DNA from: Micromonospora pallida
Lineage (GTDB): Bacteria; Actinomycetota; Actinomycetes; Mycobacteriales; Micromonosporaceae
Assembly (NCBI RefSeq): GCF_900090325.1
Contig: NZ_FMHW01000002.1
Coordinates: forward strand, 744,001 to 808,000
Length of the DNA: 64,000 nt
Direction of reading: 5' to 3'
The translations under genes were made by a program, and so were the position numbers. The notes beneath the pieces were generated by a model that had not been told where the DNA came from, searched no databases, and saw only the letters and a list, made by a program, of their open reading frames with translations. Each line of letters begins with the position of its first letter. The first letter of the stretch is position 1. Of the stretch, positions 37,096-46,000 are shown one piece after another.

Positions 37096-39663
37096 ATGCG
37101 GGCGGAGTACGACGCCAAGGGCCGGCTGTGGCGTGCCACCGACCCGGACAAGGGCGTGACGACCAGCACCTTCAACGACGCCGACGAGCTGGTCACCACG
37201 GCCGACGCGCGGGGCGAGGTGCTTTGGCACGGCTACGACGTGCTCGGACGGAAGAAGGAACTGCGCGACGACTCGGCCACCGGTGCGCTGCGCACGGAGT
37301 GGAGGTACGACACCCTCTACACCGGCCAGACCGGATTCCAGGGCCACCTGACCCAGGCTGTCCGCTACGAGCCGGCCGGCTCCACCAACGCGTACCGGTG
37401 GCAGGTGCGCAGCTTCGACGAGCGCTACCAGCCCAAGGGCGTCAACTACGTCATCCCCGCCAACGAAACCGGCCTGAACGGCACCTACATCTACACCTAC
37501 GGCTACTCGGCCGCGACCGGCGCCCCCACGTCGATCTCGTACCCCGCGGCTGGTGGCCTGGTCACCGAGGAACTGACCACCGACTACGACGCCACCACCG
37601 GCATGCCCGTACGGCTGGACACCAGCCTCACCGGCTTCGCCGGCACGATGGCCACCGCCACCTACACCGCCTACGGCGAGCGCAGCGGCTCGATCTACCG
37701 CATGCCCGGCGGGGTCTACACCCAGGACGCCGTCTACCGCGACGAGGCGACTCGCCGTATCACCCGCACCACCGTGCAGCGGGAGACCGTCACCGGCACC
37801 CTCTCCGACCGCAACTACACCTACGACCACAGCGGCGGCATCACCTCGATCGAGGAGAAGCCTCAGGTCGGCCAGGCCGACATCCAGTGTTTCCGGCAGG
37901 ACCTCCTCGGCCGGCTCACCAGCGCTTGGACACCCGAGGCCGGGGTGACCTGCCAGACCGACCCGACGGTCGCCAACCTGGGCGGCCCGGCACCGTACTG
38001 GCACGACTGGACGTTCAACAGCACCGCCTCGCGGCTCACCGAGACCAGCCACACCGCGGGCGGCGACACCACCCGCACGTACGCCGTGCCCACCGGCGGC
38101 CAAGGCGTTGTGCGACCGCACGCCGTCACGGCCATGACCACCCAGGCACCCGGCCAGAGCAACGTCGTCACCAACTACGCCTACGACGCCGCAGGCAACA
38201 CCACCTGCCGGCCGACCGGCGCCGCCGCGAACAACTGCGGCACCGGCATCAACAGCCAGACCCTCGGCTGGGACGCCGAGGGCAAGCTCGCCACAGTCTC
38301 GGCCGGCGGCCAGACCGTCGAGACCAACATCTACGACGCGGACGGCACCCGCATCATCCGCCGTGACAGTACCGGCACGACCCTCTACCTGCCCGGACAG
38401 GAGATCCGCCGGGAGGGCACGGTCAACACCGGCACCCGCTACTACAGCTTCGCCGGCAACGTCTGCGCCAGCCGCAAGGGCAGTTCCGCGACCACCGACC
38501 TGACCTGGCTCTACGACGACCACCAGGGCACCCAACAGATTGCCGTCAACGCCGGCACCCAGGCCGTCACCATCCGGCGCCAGACACCGTACGGAGCACC
38601 ACGTGGATCGAACCCCACCTGGGTCAACAACAAGGGGTTCGTCGGCGGCGACATCGACCCCACCGGCCTGACCAACGTCGGCGCCCGGCAGTACGACCAG
38701 ATCCTCGGTCGGTTCATCTCGGTCGACCCGGTCCTCAAGGCGGACGACCCCGACCAGTACAACGCCTACCAGTACGGCGGGAACAACCCCGTCGACAACG
38801 CTGACCCCACCGGCCTGTACTTCACCGAGAACAGCGAGGACACCGGGGACCGCGCCTACGTCACCACCAGTTCCACCGGAGAGAAGAAGACTAAGATCGT
38901 CAAGAAGTACGTTCCCCCGGCTTGCGGATACGTCTGTCAGCAGCAGCGCGAAGAGTTCCGGCAGGCAAGCAACGAACGCGCGGAGGCAGCACGCAAGCAG
39001 CGTGCCGAAGCAGCGCGCAAGCAGCGGGAATGCCAGGCCAGCTTCTGGTGCCGGACCAAAGATGCCGCATCCGGAGTAGCATCCGACACGCTGGACTGGG
39101 CGAAGGACAATGCCGACATCGTCGGATTGGGGGCAACGATCCTCGTGACGGTGGGGTGCTCGGCCCTCACGCTCGGCGTAGGAAGCGTGGGGTGCGCATT
39201 GATCGGCGGCGCCGTCGGTGGTGGTTTGACCGCAGGGCTGAAGGGAGGGGGCGTCGGTGACGTCCTCCTAGGGGCAGGGACCGGTGCATTGTTCGGAGCG
39301 GTTGGTGGCGTCGCTGGGAAGGCCGCCGGCACCGGACTCGCGCGCGGCGCAATGAACCTACGTGGTGGGGCTGGTAAAGCGATCGACGAATCCTGGAAGG
39401 GTGTTAAGGACGTTTTCGGGGAGCTGGCCCCGCGCGCTCAGATCGGCGTGTTTACCAGGGAGGGATTCCGGGGAGTTGCTCAAGCTCGTTCAGCCCTGAG
39501 GACTATGGCGCCGACCAAGCAGGGGTTCTGGGCTAAAAACGCCCGCGACAACTTCCCGGGGGCGGTAGGTGCTGGAATAGTCAGTACGGCTCTTCCGTCC
39601 AGCTTCACAGAGCTCGGGGGAGCCAACGGTGGTATAAACGCGTTCCTAACAGGCCTCGTCTAA
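37096..39663 (+). pseudogene. RHS/YD-repeat protein, N-terminus missing, with toxin-like C-terminal tip
   Basis: The frame holds YD repeats (YDAKGRLWRATDPDKG, YDAAGNT, GWDAEGKLATVSAGG) and the RHS core-associated end (GARQYDQILGRFISVDPV, NPVDNADPTGLYF at about residues 560-580). After that comes a variable tip of about 280 residues with a Gln/Glu/Arg-rich coiled part and a Gly-rich hydrophobic stretch resembling a membrane-inserting segment. Complete RHS proteins also have a signal peptide and more than a thousand further residues, absent here; the ATG at 37096 is accidental. Such orphan ends often act as a reservoir of toxin tips. The tip family is not recognised. Confidence 0.75.
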
Positions 39664-39677
39664 AGTGGAGATCGGCT

Positions 39678-40238
39678 GTGACTGCTATCCGGCGTTCCGC
39701 CCGCATCGTCGGTGTTGTCAAAATTCTCGCGATCAGTGCGCTGATCGCAGTCACAGCTGCTACAGTTTCGTTCGGGATTAGGACGGTCGGAAGTTCCTAC
39801 AGCGGCACCGGGTTGGGGATCGCTGAGAACCGGATGAGCGGTCTCGCCACTCCAAAATCCTGCTGGGATGTGGGTCCGATATCGTCGTATGGGTTCGGCT
39901 ATTGGTGGTCTTGTGCTGCGCAGGTGAGAATGAGCGACGGAAGGGTTCTCGACATCGAGACCGATGCGTCGACACTCCGTCCTGGCGAGCGCGATGTGCC
40001 GATGGTGGAGTCCTGCCAGAAGAGCCGCCCTTCTAAGTGCGTGTACACGCAGCCGGGAAACTTTGCTCTCGCTCTCGGTGTGCGACTACTTCGCGCGGTC
40101 TCGGCTCTGGTGACCGTCATTGGTGCGGTAGTAGCGGGTGCCGTGTTGGTTTCCGCACTGCGAGGCCGCCGTCGTTATGGCGGCTTGGCTGAATCGGGCC
40201 ACTCGGGCGATGTTTCGAACTCGGACCCTATTGGATAA
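39678..40238 (+). CDS. Small membrane protein, DUF6346-like, possible immunity protein
   Basis: A 186-residue protein with helices at about residues 13-32 and 132-156 and an extracytoplasmic middle with paired cysteines (SCWDVGPISSYGFGYWWSCAA). It resembles small actinobacterial two-helix proteins of the DUF6346 type, a weak assignment. It starts 14 bases after the RHS stop with GGAG upstream. Position directly after a polymorphic toxin tip is the usual place of an immunity gene. Base composition is lower in GC than the neighbours, in line with recent transfer. Confidence 0.6.
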   Translation: MTAIRRSARIVGVVKILAISALIAVTAATVSFGIRTVGSSYSGTGLGIAENRMSGLATPKSCWDVGPISSYGFGYWWSCAAQVRMSDGRVLDIETDASTLRPGERDVPMVESCQKSRPSKCVYTQPGNFALALGVRLLRAVSALVTVIGAVVAGAVLVSALRGRRRYGGLAESGHSGDVSNSDPIG

Positions 40239-40265
40239 CCGGATCGTCGGCTGTCGGGAGAGTAA

Positions 40266-40763
40266 ATGCAGGCCAGTGTCAGTGAGGCAATCGAGGGCAG
40301 GCTGATCGAGGATGGTTGCGAGGTAAGTAAGGAACAGTTTCAGGGTGAGACTGTAACGTTTGGCTATACGTCTGAGTTCAGATGGCTATCCCGGGTCCAT
40401 GTGCTCGTTGCTGTCGCGAACAGGCAGACGGTGACCGAGGCGGATGTCCGTGATTTCACCATCGAGGTGTTGAGGGCGGCCGACGGTATGGGCCTGCGGA
40501 GGGGACTTCAGTCGGGGGTTCTGGTGATGCCGGTGTTGGTGGCTTCTGGAATCGTAGGCGAGATACCAGCCATGATGGACCGGCCTTATCGCCTCGGCAT
40601 CGCTGGCTTCGCCGCACTGGCCCAGCCCGCCGCCGTAGATGCGGACACCGGTCAGGTCTTCACGTATCGCGGGGGCCGGGTCATGGGCTACGTCTACGCC
40701 AAGCTGATTCGCGATAAGGTCCAGACCTATCTTACTGACCTGGCGAGCCCTTCTTTGCCCTGA
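40266..40763 (+). CDS. Hypothetical protein downstream of RHS tip
   Basis: A 165-residue soluble protein of unrecognised family with ribosome site GGGAGAG. It has no signal peptide or membrane helix. A hydrophobic centre (GVLVMPVLVASGIVGEIPAMM) and the end RGGRVMGYVYAKLIRDKVQT suggest an alpha/beta fold. It follows the putative immunity gene in the same orientation and may be part of the same toxin-immunity cassette. Confidence 0.55.
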   Translation: MQASVSEAIEGRLIEDGCEVSKEQFQGETVTFGYTSEFRWLSRVHVLVAVANRQTVTEADVRDFTIEVLRAADGMGLRRGLQSGVLVMPVLVASGIVGEIPAMMDRPYRLGIAGFAALAQPAAVDADTGQVFTYRGGRVMGYVYAKLIRDKVQTYLTDLASPSLP

Positions 40764-40789
40764 GCCGACGCCGCAGAGTGGGCCCCGCA

Positions 40790-40893
40790 AGGGCCGCGAC
40801 CGTGGGGGCGGTGTAGATCTCCCGCAGGGCGGGGGTGATCTTCTGCCAGTCCTTACGGTTGGTGTACCGCAGTGACGTCCGGACGAGGTGGAG
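40790..40893 (-). pseudogene. IS256 (Mutator) family transposase fragment
   Basis: The minus strand reads HLVRTSLRYTNRKDWQKI and then TPALREIYTAPTV, a segment diagnostic for IS256 family transposases, which continue before and after it in complete copies. The IS5 element begins three bases beyond its upstream end, so IS5 probably inserted into or replaced part of an IS256 copy. Confidence 0.75.
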
Positions 40894-40999
40894 CCGTCAG
40901 AGGGCGGTTCGGTAGCTTTCGTCCATTGTGGGTTTGGCATGGCATGTGAATGTGAGCCGTGGTCGTAGCCGGTGAGGCCATCGCGGCGTTGGGCTGTCC

Positions 41000-41842
41000 A
41001 TGGGTGAGCGGGCGGCGTATCCGAGCGACCTGACCGATGAGCAGTGGGCGGTGGTCGGAGCGTTCCTGCAGGCGTGGAAGGACCGACACCCGTCGGTGTC
41101 CGGGCATCAGGGCCGTTACGAGCTGCGGGAGATCGTGAACGCGATCTTCTACCAGAACCGGACCGGTTGTCAGTGGGCGTACCTGCCGCACGACCTGCCG
41201 CCGAAGTCTGCCACGTACTACTACTTCGCTCTGTGGCGTGATGATGGCACCGACCAGGTGATTCATGATCTGCTGCGCTGTCAGGCGCGGGAGAGGGCCG
41301 GCCGCCAGGAGGATCCGACCGCGGTGGTGTTGGACACCCAGTCGATCCGGGCCGCCAACCATGTCCCGGCCGCGACGACCGGCAAGGACGCCGCGAAGAA
41401 GGTCCCGGGCCGTAAACGGGGCCTCGCGGTGGACGCCCTGGGGCTGATCATCGCGGTCGTGGTCACCGCCGCGTCGGTCACCGACAACGCGATCGGCGTG
41501 AAGCTGCTGGACAACGTCGTGGCGCACACCCCGACGGTGACCAAGGCGTGGGTGGACGCCGGGTTCAAAGACGACGTGCAGATTCACGGCGCGGTGAACG
41601 GTATCGACGTCGAGCAGGTCAAACGGTTCGACACCACGGCCGGGTTCGTGCCGATCGCCCGCCGGTGGGTGGTGGAGCAGACCAACGGCACGCTGATGCT
41701 GCACCGCCGGCTGGTGCGCGAGTACTCGAGCCGACCCGCCTCGGCGGTGTCACGCACCTGGTGGGCCTCGACGGCGAACCTCATCCGCCGGCTGACCGGC
41801 ACCACCACGCCGTCCTGGCGCGACCCAGGCCACCAGCGGTGA
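41000..41842 (+). CDS. IS5 family transposase
   Basis: A 280-residue DDE transposase. The N-terminal DUF4096-like part (YPSDLTDEQWAVVGAFL) is followed by the catalytic domain with VVLDTQSIRAANH, VDAGFKDDVQIHG and RRWVVEQTNGTLMLHRRLVR. The frame is intact. Its stop is overlapped by the start of the accessory gene (GTGA). Confidence 0.9.
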   Translation: MGERAAYPSDLTDEQWAVVGAFLQAWKDRHPSVSGHQGRYELREIVNAIFYQNRTGCQWAYLPHDLPPKSATYYYFALWRDDGTDQVIHDLLRCQARERAGRQEDPTAVVLDTQSIRAANHVPAATTGKDAAKKVPGRKRGLAVDALGLIIAVVVTAASVTDNAIGVKLLDNVVAHTPTVTKAWVDAGFKDDVQIHGAVNGIDVEQVKRFDTTAGFVPIARRWVVEQTNGTLMLHRRLVREYSSRPASAVSRTWWASTANLIRRLTGTTTPSWRDPGHQR

Positions 41843-42258
41843 CCCCGCCGACGCTGCTGAACCTGCTCACCGAACGCGAGACCGCCGCCGGCATCACCGT
41901 CGATCGGCTCCGCGAGCAGATCGCCACCCTCACCGACCAGCTCACCGCAGCCGAGACCGAGCTGACCGAACTCGCCATCACCCGCAAGACGCTGCTCAGC
42001 CTGATCGGCCACGCCGACCCGACGTCACCCGCTGACGCGACCGTCGCCAGCCCGGCATACCAGCAGATCCTCGCCGTGTTCCACGGCGGCACCGCGCCGA
42101 TGCGCGCCAAGGACATCTGCCACACCCTCGGCACCGGCACCACCGCCAAGGACACCGAGAATCTCCGCGCCAAGCTCAAACGCCTCGTCGCCCGCCAGAT
42201 CCTGACCGAACCCGAGGCCGGCCTGTTCACCCTCGCATCGCCATCGCCATCCGCGTAG
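41839..42258 (+). CDS. IS5-associated accessory protein, winged-helix-like
   Basis: A 139-residue protein with an N-terminal coiled coil (about residues 15-50, LREQIATLTDQLTAAETEL) and a C-terminal winged-helix-like half (MRAKDICHTLGTGTTAKDTE, LVARQILTEPEAGLFTL). GTG overlaps the transposase TGA by four bases, so it is translated by coupling. It lies inside the terminal repeats and is part of the element. A DNA-binding role in transposition or its control is inferred from the fold guess. Confidence 0.65.
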   Translation: MTPPTLLNLLTERETAAGITVDRLREQIATLTDQLTAAETELTELAITRKTLLSLIGHADPTSPADATVASPAYQQILAVFHGGTAPMRAKDICHTLGTGTTAKDTENLRAKLKRLVARQILTEPEAGLFTLASPSPSA

Positions 42259-42328
42259 CACCACGAGCAGGACCTCTACCCCGCGGCCAAACCCACAACG
42301 GATATGCCCTTCCGAACCACCCCCTCAC

Positions 42329-42691
42329 GAGTTGGTGCCCTTCGGGTAGCTGCGGCCGGGTCGCCGGAAACACCGCTGGCGAGAGAGCCCGGCGGCTGCC
42401 GGTAGTGCGCCGCGCATGTTTGCGTTTCTTGATGCAAGTGACAGATAGCCGTCAGTAGTACGCCTTGACTACCGGGCGGGATACGCCGGCTCTGGAGGGC
42501 TTGCCGCTCCCCGAAGCGCATCTTTGGGCCCTGTTGGGCCAGCTCAAGTGCGATCACGTACGGGCGGCCGAGGGGGGCGACTTCGTAACTTCGACGAGGG
42601 CGCGCCTAATGGACATACGCGGCTAGGGATGAGTTACAACTAGCATCGATATATAGTCATTGATTGCGGACAGATTAGAAGGGGGCGTCTC
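42329..42691. other. Intergenic region upstream of the Trypco1-STAND operon
   Basis: No gene is supported. The last 60 bases are unusually AT-rich for this genome (TATATAGTCATTGATTG around 42650), a likely promoter region for the operon that follows. Confidence 0.4.
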
Positions 42692-43024
42692 GTGGCGAGC
42701 CTGGCTCAGATTCGGTTAGAAGATGGCGGCTGGATCCTGGTGGAGGCAGCAGAGGTAACCGATGGGCCTGTGAAGGCCGGACGAATCGGCGAAGCGATCC
42801 GCGAGTTGCCAACTAGTTTGCAGGCGGCGTTGGCGCCGGTGACGGGCGCGGCCCGGACCATATTGGACCAGCTACGTAAGGCCGGCCCGTCCGAGGTTGA
42901 GGTGGAGTTCGGGGTCAACCTGGCTATGCAGACCGGGGCAGTGATCACCATGAGTGAGACCGCCTGTCATCTGACGGTGAGGCTGACCTGGCACAACGAC
43001 GAGGCCGACCAGAACCCTCGCTGA
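42692..43024 (+). CDS. Trypco1 (CU044_2847) family protein
   Basis: A 110-residue protein with the pattern of the trypsin-co-occurring domain 1: an N-terminal strand pair (QIRLEDGGWILVEAAEV), a helix (RIGEAIRELPTSLQAALAPV) and the strong core VEVEFGVNLAMQTGAVIT. In published surveys of NTP-dependent conflict systems, Trypco1 proteins are encoded beside trypsin-like proteases fused to or paired with STAND NTPases, exactly as here. It may be the protease substrate or a regulator. Ribosome site AAGGGGG precedes the GTG, and the next gene starts 9 bases after its stop. Confidence 0.85.
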   Translation: MASLAQIRLEDGGWILVEAAEVTDGPVKAGRIGEAIRELPTSLQAALAPVTGAARTILDQLRKAGPSEVEVEFGVNLAMQTGAVITMSETACHLTVRLTWHNDEADQNPR

Positions 43025-43033
43025 GCGGCGGCT

Positions 43034-46000
43034 ATGGACACGGTAGAAGCAACCCCCGCCAGCGGGTCAGATTCGGGGCGCGCCGGTGCGGTCGCCCAAG
43101 TCCTCGACGCCGAGGGCACGGTGGCTGGGGCGGGGTTCCTGGTTGGGGCGGGGCTGCTGGTCACCTGCGCACACGTGGTGGTAGACGCCGGGGGCGGCCC
43201 AGGCAAGCGACTGCGGCTGGCCTTCCCCTGTCTGGATGGTGCGCCGCAGGTGGCCGGGCAGGTGTTGGCGCAGTCTTGGCGGGCACCAGAGGCTGAGGAT
43301 GTCGCGGTTGTGCGGTTGGACTCCGTGCCGACAGACGCCCAAGTGCTGGGATTGGGAACCGCGCAGGGGTGTCGGGGGCACCAAGTGTCCTCGTTCGGGT
43401 TCCCTACCCAGGCCCCTCACGGCGGCCATTACGGCTATGGGAGGGCCGGTGACCTGCTGTCGGATAGGGGTGCTGGTGAGCTACTACAGTTGACCGATGT
43501 CAATGATGTGACGACCGGGTTCAGCGGCGGCCCGGTAATCGATGAGGTCACCGGTCTGGTGATCGGCATGATCACCTCGATCAGCAAGCCGGATGACTAT
43601 CAACGCGGCATCGGCATCGCCTATGCCACCCCAACCCAGACCCTACGGCGGGTATGGCCCGAACTGACCGAGCAGCAGGTATGCCCGTACCGGGGTCTGG
43701 AGGCGTTCACGGCCGAGCACGCCGAGTGGTTCCACGGCCGGACGGCTGCGGTGGGCCATGTGCTGGACGTGCTGGAGGGGCCACGACGGGCGTTACTGCT
43801 GTTGGGGCCCTCCGGCGCCGGTAAGTCGTCCCTGGTACAAGCCGGCGTGCTGCCGGCGCTGGCCGCTGGTCGGCTGCCCCACAGTGACCGGTGGATCCCG
43901 GTCCTTGCCCGCCCCGGGCAGGACCTGGCAGCCGAGCTGGACCGCGCCGGCTTGCCCGGCGTCGCGGATGAGCCAATCGCCGTGGCGGTCGATCGCAGGC
44001 TGGCCGACCAGCCCACCGCTACACGGCTGCTGCTGGTCATCGACCAGTTTGAGGAACTGCTGACCTTATCGGCCACCCAGCGGGCCGATGCCGTACGCGA
44101 CGTTCTTAATCAACTGCATGAGGCGATCGACTCGACCGCCGCTCTGAGCGTGGTCCTGGTAATGCGCAATGACTTCTACCCACAGCTGGCAGCCACGGCA
44201 CCCGAGCTTCTGCGGGTGCTGAAACCTGGCCAGGTTGACGTGCCTTCCACCCTGAGCACGCAAGATCTACACGACATCATCACCAAACCCGCTGCGGCTG
44301 TAGGACTTCGCTACCAGGACGGGCTCGTCGAACGGATCATCAAGGATGTGCTGCGGGCCGACCCCGACGCGACTACCTCCCGCGCGTCGATCACCGTTCT
44401 GCCCCTGCTGGAACTGACGCTGGAGCAGTTGTGGCAGCGCAGGCACGATGGCTACCTAACGCACGAGGAGTACCGGCGCGTCGGTGAGGTCAGCGGCAGT
44501 CTGGCCACCAAATGCGATACCGCGATCAAGCAGCTGAGCACCACCCAACGGTCTGCCGCGCAACGGATCCTCACTTCGCTGGTCCGCCCTGCCGACGAGG
44601 CCCACCACATTCCCGCCGTCCGGCAACAGCGAACCCTTGACGTCCTACGCGACCTAGCCGACACGGGCGATCCGACATCTGGGGACCAGACCACCGGCCA
44701 AAGCGCCGACGAGGTCCTGGCCATACTGACCAGCCAACGGATCGTCACAACCCGCACCGTCCACGCCCCCGGGCCACCCCAAGACGCCCCCGGCGTTCCG
44801 GTCGCTGAACTGGTCCACGACACCCTGATCCGCGACTGGGGCACCCTCCGCGACTGGGTCAGCCAGGACCACAACTTCCACGACTGGCTGCGCCGCGCCG
44901 ACGACAAAGGCATCCGCTGGACCAACCACCAGAATCCCGACGACCTACTACATGGCACCGACCTGGCCGAAGGACTCGACTGGGCAAAGCAGCGCCGACT
45001 ACCCCACGACACCACCACCTTTCTGGCCGCCAGCCATCACCGCCAACAGGCCGGAATCAGGCGTGCCAGGCGCCTGAACATGGTCCTGGCCACCCTGCTC
45101 GTGGTCGCCCTCACTGCCGCTGGGCTGGCCCTGTGGCAGCGGCAGACCGCCGTCGCCGCACAACGCGAGGCACTGTCCCGCCAGCTCGCCGCACAGTCCA
45201 CCACCCTCATCGATGTCGATCCCGACCTGGCCTCCCTACTGGCCGTCCTGGCCTATCAGACCAGCCCGACCACCGAAGCCACTGCCAGCCTCTACGACGC
45301 CGCAGGTCTCCCCCTTCAGCGCCGCCTGACCGGCCACCCCAGCAAAGTGTTATCGGTGGTGTTCAGTCCCGACGGGAGGACACTGGCCAGCGGCGGCGAG
45401 GACGGGGTGCGGTTGTGGGACGTGGCCACCGGAAAGACCCGCACCACCCTGACCGACACCAGCAACGTGCTATCGGTGGTGTTCAGTCCCGACGGGCGTA
45501 CTCTCGCCACCGTCAGCGAGAACGGCGGGGTCCGGTTGTTGGATGTGGCCACCGGAAAGACCCGCACCACCCTGACCGACACCAGCAACGTGCTATCGGT
45601 GGTGTTCAGCCCCGACGGGCGGACCCTCGCCACCGCCGGCTTCGACGGCAAGGTGCGATTGCGGGACGTGGCCACCGGACAGACCCTTATCACCATGACT
45701 GGCCACACCAGCAAAGTTTTATCGGTGGTGTTCAGTCCCGACGGGCGTACTCTCGCCACCGTCAGCGAGAACGGCGGGGTCCGGTTGTTGGATGTGGCCA
45801 CTGGACAGACCCACACCACCTTAATCAGCCATATCGACGCCGTGTTCTCGGTGGCGTTCAGTCCCGACGTGCGTACCCTCGCCACCGCCGGCCTGGACGA
45901 CAGGGTGGAGTTGTGGGACGTGGCCACCGGGCAGACCCGCACCACCCTGACCGGCGCCACCGACAACCTCTACGCGATGGCGTTCAGTCCCGACGGGCGC

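Larger units (their letters stand above)
40896..42328. mobile_element. IS5 family insertion sequence with accessory ORF
   Basis: Imperfect terminal inverted repeats of about 43 bp can be aligned (40896-40938 against the complement of 42286-42328); the inner 16 bases TTGTGGGTTTGGC and neighbours are identical. The element is about 1.43 kb and carries the transposase plus a second coupled gene. A target duplication is not clear. Confidence 0.7.

Noticed and set aside
42276..42557. Minus-strand 93-codon frame upstream of the Trypco1 gene
   Set aside because: Overlaps the IS5 terminal repeat and lacks codon bias and family features.
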